From Rhizobium sp. Q54 (GTDB lineage: Bacteria; Pseudomonadota; Alphaproteobacteria; Rhizobiales; Beijerinckiaceae): 9,329 nucleotides of DNA. Positions 1 to 6,058 of the stretch are shown here, one piece after another. Position numbers and translations under genes: made by a program. Under the pieces are notes generated by a model. It was given only the letters and a program-made list of their open reading frames with translations, ran no database searches and was not told the origin of the DNA. The stretch covers positions 1-9,329 of the forward strand of contig CAMDKB010000163.1 of the NCBI GenBank assembly GCA_945901195.1. Reading direction: 5' to 3'. Within the stretch, counting starts at the first letter, position 1. Every line of letters begins with the position of its first letter.

Positions 1-172
1 GGAAGGCGGCGACGGCGGCGGCGAAATAGTCGCGCAGGGCACGCCTGAGGATATCGTTAAAGTCGCGCGATCCTATACCGGCAAATTTTTGAAAGAGGTG
101 CTGGCGCGCAGGCCTCTGGCGCAGGCGGACGAGCCAGGGGCGAAAAAGGTGCGGCGGGAGGCGGCGGAATAG
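1..172 (+). CDS. uvrA: UvrA C-terminal end (excinuclease ABC subunit A), 5' truncated by window
   Basis: The reading frame starting at base 2 is open from the window edge to a TAG at 170-172, giving 56 residues. It begins EGGDGGGEIVAQGTPEDIV and continues through SYTGKFLKEVL. This is the conserved end of UvrA, where the glycine-rich GGDGGG segment lies just after the second ATPase domain's Walker B region and is followed by the GTPE and S-x-TG-x-(F/Y)L motifs. UvrA is the damage-sensing ABC-type ATPase of nucleotide excision repair, acting in the cytoplasm with UvrB. The last ~20 residues form a basic and acidic tail (AKKVRREAAE), which varies between species. The ATPase domains and zinc fingers lie outside the window and cannot be checked. 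The next gene is on the same strand but 89 bases away with its own ribosome binding site, so there is no reason to assume joint function. Confidence 0.92.
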   Translation, partial: EGGDGGGEIVAQGTPEDIVKVARSYTGKFLKEVLARRPLAQADEPGAKKVRREAAE

Positions 173-261
173 GCCGACAGGCTCGCCCGCGTCCCCGTAT
201 TGCAAAGACTACAATTTCGGTAAACGCTGCCGGTCAGGGGAATTCGAAGGGAGGCAAGATC

Positions 262-1314
262 ATGGGTCGGTGGATAGGTGTAGCTACCGCGTCTATGACG
301 CTCAGCCTTGGATTTTCGCCACTGGCCGCCCAGCCACAGCCGTTCCAGTTCGCCGCGATCGGCGACATTGGCTATTCGAAAAAGTCAGAGGACGAATTTA
401 CGCGCATGATCGCGGCGATGAATTTGCAGCCTCTGGCCTTTGTCGTGCACATTGGCGATTTTCAGGCCGACCCCCGGCCTTATAATGCCAATCCTGACCG
501 CGTCTCCATGCCGTGCACGGATGACAGCCTGAAAAAAGTTCTCGGGCAGTTTCAAGCCTCCGCGCATCCTTTCTTCCTGACACCCGGCGACAATGACTGG
601 GCTGATTGCCACTTGCTGAAAGCGATCAAGGTTGATCCGCTGGAACAATTGGCCAAGGTACGTAGCCTTTTATTTCCTGAGGGGCGCAGCCTTGGACAAC
701 GCACGCTGGCGGTTACAAGTCATGCGCAGCAACCTGCCTTTTCAAAATTTCGCGGGAACCTTGCCTGGACGCATAATGATGTGAGCTCCATGACGATGCA
801 CATCACCGGCAGCAACGACAACAAGGGCCGTACGCCCGAAATGGATGCGGAGGCAAACGAGCGGACGCAGGCGAATCTCGCATGGATGAAAAACGCCTTT
901 ACCCAAGCCAAAACACGCAATAGCCACGGCCTCGTTCTCATCATGCAAGCCAACTCAGGCTTTGAGACCCATTGGACGACCTCGCTCAAGGATCGCTATT
1001 TCCGGCTGTTTCCGGGCGTCACTCCGCCCAAAGAGTCTCCGCCAAGTGGCTTTGATGACATTTTGAATGCGGTCGAGGCTGAAATGCAGGCCTATGATAA
1101 GCCGGTGCTGTTCATCCATGGCGACACGCATATTTTCCACATCAGCAAGCCTCTGGTGAGCAAAAAGACAAGGCGTTTTGTCGACAACTTTACGCGGCTT
1201 GAGGTGTTTGGCGATCCTGATTCCCACTGGGTCAAGGTCAGCGTCGATCCTGCGAATCCGGCGCTATTCGTCATTGAGCCGCAGATTGTTCCGGAAAACA
1301 GCGCGGGTAGATGA
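262..1314 (+). CDS. Exported calcineurin-like metallophosphoesterase
   Basis: A 350-residue protein with a likely signal peptide: a hydrophobic stretch at residues 5-22, then small residues and a possible cleavage site near Ala23. It would therefore act in the periplasm. The metallophosphoesterase fold is indicated by GDIG (Asp35) on the first strand, HIGDFQ (His63-Asp66) on the second, and PGDND (Asn111) as the GN(H/D)-like motif. A late HGDTHIF (His286 to His290) stands where the family usually has GHxH. The usual mid-domain metal histidine is not obvious; the matching strand reads LIMQAN (about 226-231). The start is supported by GGGAGG at 249-254, seven bases before the ATG. The substrate is unknown; a phosphomonoester or phosphodiester is expected from the family. 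The upstream 89 bases contain no convincing promoter. Family call is firm, specific function is not. Confidence 0.8.
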   Translation: MGRWIGVATASMTLSLGFSPLAAQPQPFQFAAIGDIGYSKKSEDEFTRMIAAMNLQPLAFVVHIGDFQADPRPYNANPDRVSMPCTDDSLKKVLGQFQASAHPFFLTPGDNDWADCHLLKAIKVDPLEQLAKVRSLLFPEGRSLGQRTLAVTSHAQQPAFSKFRGNLAWTHNDVSSMTMHITGSNDNKGRTPEMDAEANERTQANLAWMKNAFTQAKTRNSHGLVLIMQANSGFETHWTTSLKDRYFRLFPGVTPPKESPPSGFDDILNAVEAEMQAYDKPVLFIHGDTHIFHISKPLVSKKTRRFVDNFTRLEVFGDPDSHWVKVSVDPANPALFVIEPQIVPENSAGR

Positions 1315-1351
1315 TGAAGTGCCGGGAAGCGGCGGAGTGAGCGGGACGCTG

Positions 1352-1367
1352 GCAAAAATACTTTTGC
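1352..1367. repeat. Perfect 6-bp inverted repeat, GCAAAA-N4-TTTTGC
   Basis: The arms at 1352-1357 and 1362-1367 are perfect complements around a four-base spacer. The repeat sits 38 bases after the metallophosphoesterase stop and 77 bases before the amidohydrolase start. It could be a short, weak hairpin downstream of the first gene or an operator for the second. No run of T directly follows the right arm, although a TTTTT occurs at 1377-1381. Function is not established. Confidence 0.3.
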
Positions 1368-1374
1368 TCGTAGC

Positions 1375-1443
1375 AGTTTTTGAACCTAAACCAATAGCAG
1401 CCAAATAAAGCGTATAAACACGTATCAAGGAAAAATCCCGCTA
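1375..1443 (+). promoter_or_regulatory. AT-rich leader and possible promoter of the amidohydrolase gene
   Basis: The stretch before the amidohydrolase gene is clearly more AT-rich than the flanking genes. It contains a -10-like TATAAA at 1413-1418 and a -35-like TTGAAC at 1380-1385, but these are 27 bases apart and cannot work as a pair. An AT-rich AAATAA at 1403-1408 lies 17 bases after TTGAAC and is a possible partner. AGGA at 1428-1431 is the likely ribosome binding site; its 12-base spacing to the ATG at 1444 is long, so translation may be modest. This is a weak assignment. Confidence 0.25.
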
Positions 1444-2322
1444 ATGCTCGACCTCGACAACCTCATCGCCATAGACATCCACACGCACGCCGAAGCGCCA
1501 TGCGGCACGCACGCCTGGGAAGACGCGCGCGAATTGCAGGAAGGCATGGCCAAGTACTTCAAGAAGGAATTCCAGCAGCCCTCCATTCCCGAAATGGCTC
1601 AATATTATCGCGAGCGGAAGATTGCTGTCGTCGTCTTCACGGTCGACGCCGAACATTATCTTGGCCATCGTCGCTATTCAAACGAGGAAATCGCGGAACT
1701 CGCCCATCAGAATTCCGATATCATGATCCCCTTCGCCTCTATCGACCCGCACAAAGGCCTGCTTGGCGCACGCGAGGCGCGTCGGCTGGTCAAGGATTTT
1801 GGCGTTCAGGGCTTCAAGTTCCACCCGTCGGTCCAAGGTTTCCACCCGGATGACCGCATGTGCTACCCGCTCTATGAAGCCATTCAGGAGACCGGCAAGC
1901 CGGCGCTGTTTCATACGGGTCAGACCGGTGTCGGCTCAGGCATGCGGGCAGGTTTCCGCATTAAACTGGAATATTCCAACCCGATGTATCTTGACGCTGT
2001 GGCGGCGGATTTTCCGGATATGCCCATCATCATGGCGCATCCGTCCTTCCCATGGCAGGAGGAAGCGCTCGCGGTGTGCCAACACAAGCCCAATGTCTAC
2101 ATCGACCTTTCGGGCTGGTCGCCAAAGTATTTTCCGGAAATCCTGGTCCGCTATTCCAACTCGCTGATCAAGAACAAGGTGCTCTTCGGCTCGGACTTCC
2201 CGGCCATCACGCCGGATCGCTGGCTGAAGGATTTTGAGACAGCCGGCTTCCGCGACGAGGTCAAACCGCTGATCCTGAAAGAAAATGCGATCAAGCTGCT
2301 GAAGCTGCGCCCGGGATACTGA
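1444..2322 (+). CDS. Amidohydrolase-2 family metal-dependent hydrolase or decarboxylase
   Basis: A 292-residue cytoplasmic protein without signal peptide. It carries the full metal-site pattern of the amidohydrolase-2 family (TIM-barrel): DIHTH near the N-terminus (His13, His15), KFHP (His127), ALFHTG (His157), IMAHPSFPW (His199) and LFGSDFPA (Asp251). Length and motif spacing suit this family, which includes ACMSD, gamma-resorcylate decarboxylase, 4-oxalomesaconate hydratase-type enzymes and lactonases. The family thus performs hydrolysis, hydration or non-oxidative decarboxylation, and the reaction here cannot be chosen from sequence alone. Residues 16-50 form an insert with an EAPCGTHAW segment after the HxH motif. 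It is the only reasonable ATG, since no good upstream start in frame was seen. It converges with the Rieske oxygenase gene at a 20-base distance, and a role in a shared breakdown pathway is an inference from that context. Confidence 0.82.
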   Translation: MLDLDNLIAIDIHTHAEAPCGTHAWEDARELQEGMAKYFKKEFQQPSIPEMAQYYRERKIAVVVFTVDAEHYLGHRRYSNEEIAELAHQNSDIMIPFASIDPHKGLLGAREARRLVKDFGVQGFKFHPSVQGFHPDDRMCYPLYEAIQETGKPALFHTGQTGVGSGMRAGFRIKLEYSNPMYLDAVAADFPDMPIIMAHPSFPWQEEALAVCQHKPNVYIDLSGWSPKYFPEILVRYSNSLIKNKVLFGSDFPAITPDRWLKDFETAGFRDEVKPLILKENAIKLLKLRPGY

Positions 2323-2324
2323 GT

Positions 2325-2341
2325 TTCGCGTCCGCAGCGAA
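2325..2341. terminator. Possible short bidirectional terminator hairpin between convergent genes
   Basis: TTCGC (2325-2329) and GCGAA (2337-2341) are perfect complements with a seven-base loop. They lie in the 20-base gap between the converging stops of the amidohydrolase (2320-2322) and Rieske (2343-2345) genes. The stem is only 5 bp and lacks a U-tract on either side, so intrinsic termination would be weak. The position is the main argument. Confidence 0.25.
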
Positions 2342-2342
2342 C

Positions 2343-3662
2343 CTATACCGGGCTTTTCAGCTTTCCCCGAAGCCGTTCCATCGGGGCTTTGCGGAAATAG
2401 TCTTGGGCGATTTTCTCGCAATAGGCGCGCATGACCCTGTCATCGGTGGGCTCGCCACCAAGTTCGCTCAGCGGCGCGACGTGATCGTTGGCGTAGGTGG
2501 CCGCGATCTGGCTCTGGTTCATATAAAATCCCTCGGGATCCCCGCCATCCTGCACGGCGTGGATGCCGCGCCGGATATAGCGCCGAAACAAAGTGACTCC
2601 CCGATCCTGCGAGCCCAGATGTTCCAGCTCATGCGGGTTGACGCCGCCCTGGCTCACCATGGCGTCATGGTCGCCGGGAATCCATTGCCGCTCGGCATAG
2701 GGCCGCTCGTCATTCTGTCCGTAGAGTTCCATCTCGTCACGTTTTTCCCAGGACATCGGCTCGTTTTCGAGAACATGGCTGAAATAGAAATTGATGCTGG
2801 TCTCGTCATCGACAGGTAACGTCCAGAGCGTCATGAACGGCACAGTCGCTTCCTTGCGCTCGCGGCCGCTCTCGAAGATCGACGAGATGATATGCAGGTT
2901 CGCACCATAAGTTTCGGCTGAGCGGACCCAGATGTTGTCATCGACCTTGCGGGCGCACAGATACATGCAGCCCCCCGGAGTTTCCGTCCAAGTTATGAAG
3001 GGCGTCTCGCCAAATTCGTCGGCAAAATTGCGTTCGGCGCCACGCATTTGCGGAATCACATGCAGCACGGCGGTGTGATAGGGATCAAGTGAGTTTTCCT
3101 TGATCTGCATCCAGTTGCACGGCCAGACAAAGCGTGTGCGCGGCACAATCTTGATGCCCGGCAAGGTCATGCGGTCGATATCGGGGAAGACCGGAATACG
3201 GTCAGGCGGCCCCATGTAGGTGAAGATCATGCCGTAATACACATGCACGGGATAGGCACCCTGCGATGTCTCCTTCATCATGCGTTCTGCATGCGCGTCA
3301 CCGGGGATTTCCAGAATGGTTCCATCGGGCGCGAACAAACGGCCATGGTAACAGCAACGCAGGCCAATCTCCTCCACCAGCCCATATTCCAACGACGTAT
3401 TGCGATGGCAGCAATGCATCATCAGGCAGCCGATCTCGCCATTGCCAGCCCGGAACAGGACAAGGTCCTCGCCCAGCGCCCGCACGCGCAACGGCACCTT
3501 GCCCAATTCCTCCACATAGCCCACCGGATGCCAGAAGCGCCGCTGATATTCGCCCCCTGGAGTTCCTGGTCCTACCTGAGTGAGAAAAGTATCGGGCTTG
3601 CCGGTCTTCTTTCGAAAATAGCCGGAAAAGCGCAATGGCATTGTTTCGGGCGTCCCGGTCAT
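2343..3662 (-). CDS. Rieske [2Fe-2S] aromatic ring-hydroxylating-type oxygenase, alpha subunit (phthalate dioxygenase-like)
   Basis: A 439-residue protein when started at the ATG at 3662. The Rieske cluster ligands are Cys84-x-His86 and Cys103-x2-His106 (CCHR and CCYHGR), with the normal spacing of 16 residues between them. The mononuclear iron site is visible as EN-SLD-PYH-TAVLH: Asp193 bridging, His196 and His201 as ligands. A later GDHDAM (Asp331/Asp333) probably gives the carboxylate ligand. The segment from there through EHLGSQDRGV to RRYIRRG is typical of the phthalate-dioxygenase-like branch. Such enzymes use NAD(P)H electrons through a reductase to hydroxylate or demethylate aromatic or related substrates. 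No reductase, ferredoxin or beta subunit gene is in the window. The frame extends to a TTG at 3680, but GGAGG sits five bases before the 3662 ATG, so that start is preferred. It is divergent from the flavin monooxygenase. Confidence 0.88.
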   Translation of the reverse strand: MTGTPETMPLRFSGYFRKKTGKPDTFLTQVGPGTPGGEYQRRFWHPVGYVEELGKVPLRVRALGEDLVLFRAGNGEIGCLMMHCCHRNTSLEYGLVEEIGLRCCYHGRLFAPDGTILEIPGDAHAERMMKETSQGAYPVHVYYGMIFTYMGPPDRIPVFPDIDRMTLPGIKIVPRTRFVWPCNWMQIKENSLDPYHTAVLHVIPQMRGAERNFADEFGETPFITWTETPGGCMYLCARKVDDNIWVRSAETYGANLHIISSIFESGRERKEATVPFMTLWTLPVDDETSINFYFSHVLENEPMSWEKRDEMELYGQNDERPYAERQWIPGDHDAMVSQGGVNPHELEHLGSQDRGVTLFRRYIRRGIHAVQDGGDPEGFYMNQSQIAATYANDHVAPLSELGGEPTDDRVMRAYCEKIAQDYFRKAPMERLRGKLKSPV

Positions 3663-3667
3663 GCTGG

Positions 3668-3672
3668 CCTCC
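3668..3672 (-). promoter_or_regulatory. Ribosome binding site that decides the Rieske start
   Basis: Read on the - strand this is GGAGG, five bases before the ATG at 3662-3660. The longer alternatives, TTG at 3680 and ATG at 3674, lack a well-spaced Shine-Dalgarno sequence, since the ATG at 3674 is directly abutted by GGGG. The site therefore favours the shorter, 439-residue protein. Confidence 0.6.
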
Positions 3673-3687
3673 ATCCCCAAATGCAGT

Positions 3688-3701
3688 CCGGATTTTTCCG
3701 G
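3688..3701. repeat. Perfect 5-bp inverted repeat CCGGA-N4-TCCGG in the divergent region
   Basis: CCGGA (3688-3692) and TCCGG (3697-3701) flank TTTT. The element is 26 bases upstream of the Rieske start codon, where a bound repressor could block transcription or a hairpin could form in the leader. It resembles a short dyad operator in layout, but I recognise no specific regulator family from it, and a 5-bp arm could arise by chance. Confidence 0.3.
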
Positions 3702-3827
3702 TCATGATTTGAAGGTAAATCGCCGCCTCTTGGATGGGAAGCTTTTTCGTATGCGGCAAGCCTGCACCTTGTCACCTCTGTTCATTCCCTGCATCCTCAG
3801 GACAACGCAAACATCGCCGGAGGAAAC

Positions 3828-4973
3828 ATGAGCCAGGTCCCAAATCCCGTATACGGGCCCAACCGTTTCAAACTCGGGCTTTTCAACGCCAATTGCGACG
3901 GCGGTTTCGCGATTTCGAAAGCGCCCGAGCGCTGGCCAGCCAAATGGGACGATATTGTCAAGATTTCGCAATGGGCAGATGACGCCGGGGTCGACTTCAT
4001 TCTGCCGGTCGCCAAATGGCGCGGCCTCGGCGGTGAGGCCGACAATCTCGGACGCTCCTATGAAACCATGACGCACAGCGCCGCCATCGGCGCGCTGACA
4101 AAACGCATCGGCATGTTCGTGACTGTTCATACGCCGGTGCTCACCCCCGCCTATGTCGCCAAATGCCTTGCAACCATTGATGCGGCAACGCACGGTCGCG
4201 TGGGTTTGAACATCGTGTGCGGCTGGAACCAGAACGAATTCGACGTGCACGGGATCGAGATCAACGGCGAACACCGCTACGATCATGGATTGGAATGGTT
4301 CAAGGTTTTGAAGAAAATGCTGGAGGGCGGCGCGCCCTTCAACTGGGATGGCGAATATTTCAAGCTGAAGAATGTAGTCACGGATCCGCTTCCCCTGCAG
4401 TCAAAAATACCGGTGATGTCGGCAGGCTTTTCCTTCAAGGGCCGCGATTTTGCGGGACAGGCTGCCGATCTTCTCTTCACCAGCGTTTCGACCATCGAGC
4501 GGGCGCCCTCCATCGTGCAGAGCGTTCATGACTATGCGCGCAAATACGATCGCGAAATCCAGGTGTTCACATCAAGCCATATTGTCTGCCGTCCGACCCG
4601 TCAGGAAGCGGAGGATTTCTACTATTATTTCGCAGAAACGATGGCAGATCGCACGTGCCTCGACCAGATGACGGCGATGAAGAAGAAAACCGCCGGCAGC
4701 GACACCCCCGAAAGTGAACGCGCCGATTTCAACCCGGAAGTCCACACGCGCTATCGTGGAAAAATCCATCCCGGCTCCTTCCCCGGCAGCTACACATTTG
4801 TCGGTACGCCCGACGATATCGTGGAAGAAATGGTGCTGCTTGAAAAAGCCGGGCTGCGCGGCGCGGCCATCACCTTCCTCGATTACATCGCTGACATGCC
4901 CTTTTTTCTGGATGAAGTGTTGCCAAGAATGGAACGGGCGGGCCTGCGGGAGAAAGTGAAAGCAGAGGTGTGA
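3828..4973 (+). CDS. LLM-class flavin-dependent monooxygenase, RutA/SfnG-like
   Basis: A 381-residue bacterial luciferase-like (LLM) protein that uses reduced FMN and oxygen. Recognisable family segments are KLGLFNANCDGG (15-26), the strand ending FILPVAKWRG (57-66), RIGMFVTVHTP (93-103), and GRVGLNIVCGWNQNEFDVHGI (123-143). This last segment matches the region of RutA (pyrimidine oxygenase) that reads GVNLVTGW, with its Asn kept as Asn128. The C-terminal GSYTFVGTPDDI (320-331) and GAAITFLDYI are again shared with that branch. RutA, DszA and related enzymes cleave C-N or C-S bonds, some through a flavin N5-peroxide. SfnG oxidises dimethyl sulfone. A separate NAD(P)H:FMN reductase is expected but is not in the window. 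GGAGG four bases before the ATG supports the start. The substrate is unknown; context suggests co-function with the Rieske oxygenase and amidohydrolase. Confidence 0.85.
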   Translation: MSQVPNPVYGPNRFKLGLFNANCDGGFAISKAPERWPAKWDDIVKISQWADDAGVDFILPVAKWRGLGGEADNLGRSYETMTHSAAIGALTKRIGMFVTVHTPVLTPAYVAKCLATIDAATHGRVGLNIVCGWNQNEFDVHGIEINGEHRYDHGLEWFKVLKKMLEGGAPFNWDGEYFKLKNVVTDPLPLQSKIPVMSAGFSFKGRDFAGQAADLLFTSVSTIERAPSIVQSVHDYARKYDREIQVFTSSHIVCRPTRQEAEDFYYYFAETMADRTCLDQMTAMKKKTAGSDTPESERADFNPEVHTRYRGKIHPGSFPGSYTFVGTPDDIVEEMVLLEKAGLRGAAITFLDYIADMPFFLDEVLPRMERAGLREKVKAEV

Positions 4974-5003
4974 CCGAGGGCGTTTGGCGCGGCGTACGGC
5001 TGG

Positions 5004-5016
5004 CGCTCTGCGAGCG
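5004..5016. terminator. Possible weak terminator stem after the flavin-monooxygenase gene
   Basis: CGCTC (5004-5008) and GAGCG (5012-5016) form a perfect stem with a TGC loop, 31 bases after the monooxygenase stop. No T-run follows, so it is a poor intrinsic terminator and may only be a chance hairpin. The rest of 4974-5109 shows no gene; its last 50 bases, from about 5060, are unusually AT-rich and separate the catabolic set from the secretion operon. Confidence 0.18.
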
Positions 5017-5109
5017 GGGCAAACAGAAGGCAGATGGAGTGGCGCGCCAGAGAGAATGAAGATACGAACTCCTATGTCATTGAAATTAATACATAATTTT
5101 CAGACGTCC

Positions 5110-6045
5110 CTATGCTTTGGGTTTCAGGACCAGCCAGGGTGTGGGACTGGAGCGCCATTCCCATGTCGCAAGCAACTGATCGAGGTGCGACAATTGCTGG
5201 AACCAGGCGGGCGCCTCGAACGTCCGCATGCCGTTGTCGCTCACCAGGGTCGCGTCGTGGGTCTCGCTAAACCTGCGGGCAAGTTCTGCTGTCAGGCCGC
5301 GGCCGCCGACATCGTGAGTTTCTATGATGAGGTCGGCGTTCCTCAGGAACTTGATCGATAGCTCCGAGAAGAGGTCAAACTCTCCGCCTTCGATGTCACA
5401 GATAACCAGCACGGGCTGCCCGTCGCATGCCGCAAGATCCTCGGTCCGAAACATCCCCCGACAGTCGACCCGGTGCCCGACCTCGTTCAGCGTCACGAGC
5501 TCTTCCAAGACCGCCCTTGCAACAGGATTGCCCTCATAGGCGAGAATGCGGCCCTCGGGCATCTGAAGAGCCATGCCGATGGCGTAATAGCCCTCAGCCG
5601 CGCCGACGTTGATAATGGAGGAATACTGCCTCGAAATGGCGGCCATAATGACGGTCCAGAGCGGCTGCTCATAGACCCCCATGAGTTTTGCCAGATGGCA
5701 GCCCTCCCCCGATCTCGGCCCAAGCTGCATGCCGGCAAAGGGGCCAAACTTCACCCGGTTGCCCTCGCGCTGAAGCCATGTCTCCTGCAATAAAGCAGAT
5801 CGCCACTTGGCAAGAAAACGAAGACTGTCGTTGAGCGCATTGACGGAGCTTGGGCCGCCCTCCTGCTGAGCCAGATGGCGCGAGATCTTGCCCGCAATAT
5901 CCTTGTGAAGCGACGGAGGGATAGTGCTCTCAGGGACACTCCGCCCTCTCAAGACAGGTTGGCTCTTAACGGGAGGCGCTTCTTTGTTCACAGGTCTCAA
6001 CCTTGGCTGGCATTGATAGACGCGCCTTTCACCCAAAATCCTCAT
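5110..6045 (-). CDS. FkbM-like SAM-dependent methyltransferase, last gene of secretion operon
   Basis: A 311-residue protein when started at ATG 6045. SAM-binding motif I is INVGAAEGYYAIG (145-157), followed by the strand ILAYEGNP with acidic Glu171, and VICDIEGGEFDLF (214-226), which resembles the I-x-x-D-x-E-G-x-E signature of FkbM methyltransferases (Asp217, Glu219). The core spans about 100-300, preceded by ~75 residues rich in Pro, Arg and Lys with no recognised domain. There is no signal peptide, so action is cytosolic. FkbM-type enzymes usually O-methylate sugars or natural products; the target here is unknown. The gene follows the HlyD-like gene directly (5-base gap, or 4-base overlap if TTG 6054 were used). 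AGGA at 6055-6058 is spaced nine bases from ATG 6045, favouring the shorter form. Co-transcription with the secretion pair suggests modification of secreted material, as an inference. Confidence 0.72.
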   Translation of the reverse strand: MRILGERRVYQCQPRLRPVNKEAPPVKSQPVLRGRSVPESTIPPSLHKDIAGKISRHLAQQEGGPSSVNALNDSLRFLAKWRSALLQETWLQREGNRVKFGPFAGMQLGPRSGEGCHLAKLMGVYEQPLWTVIMAAISRQYSSIINVGAAEGYYAIGMALQMPEGRILAYEGNPVARAVLEELVTLNEVGHRVDCRGMFRTEDLAACDGQPVLVICDIEGGEFDLFSELSIKFLRNADLIIETHDVGGRGLTAELARRFSETHDATLVSDNGMRTFEAPAWFQQLSHLDQLLATWEWRSSPTPWLVLKPKA

Positions 6046-6048
6046 GGG

Positions 6049-6058
6049 CCTCAATCCT
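6049..6058 (-). promoter_or_regulatory. Ribosome binding site overlapping the HlyD-like stop
   Basis: On the - strand AGGA (6058-6055) and GAGG (6052-6049) straddle the TGA stop of the upstream gene and precede the ATG at 6045. The nine-base gap from AGGA to that ATG is suitable, whereas it directly abuts the alternative TTG at 6054. This supports translational coupling and the 6045 start. Confidence 0.5.

Larger units (their letters stand above)
3663..3827. promoter_or_regulatory. Shared divergent control region of the Rieske and flavin-monooxygenase genes
   Basis: The 165 bases between the two divergent starts must hold the promoters of both genes unless one is transcribed from further away. 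On the + strand a TTGTCA at 3769-3774 is followed after 17 bases by a poor -10 match (CATCCT, 3792-3797). No convincing promoter pair was seen on the - strand. A 14-base inverted repeat at 3688-3701 lies on the Rieske side. GGAGG at 3819-3823 is the ribosome binding site of the flavin monooxygenase. A regulator gene is not in the window. Confidence 0.4.

Noticed and set aside
173..261. Promoter upstream of the metallophosphoesterase
   Set aside because: TTGCAA at 200-205 has no -10 element at suitable spacing, so no promoter could be supported.
1936..2421. 161-residue frame on the - strand opposite the amidohydrolase
   Set aside because: It lies antisense to the conserved metal-ligand region of that gene and runs into the Rieske gene in another frame; no domain visible.
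3663..3680. Longer Rieske start at TTG 3680 or ATG 3674
   Set aside because: Neither has a well-spaced ribosome binding site, while GGAGG sits five bases before ATG 3662. The six extra residues carry no family signature.
3702..4286. 194-residue frame on the - strand opposite the flavin monooxygenase
   Set aside because: It is antisense to a well-supported gene and shows no recognisable motif; long shadow frames are expected in GC-rich coding DNA.
5041..5048. Palindrome GGCGCGCC
   Set aside because: An 8-base palindrome of this composition arises easily by chance in GC-rich DNA, and nothing near it supports a regulatory or recombination role.
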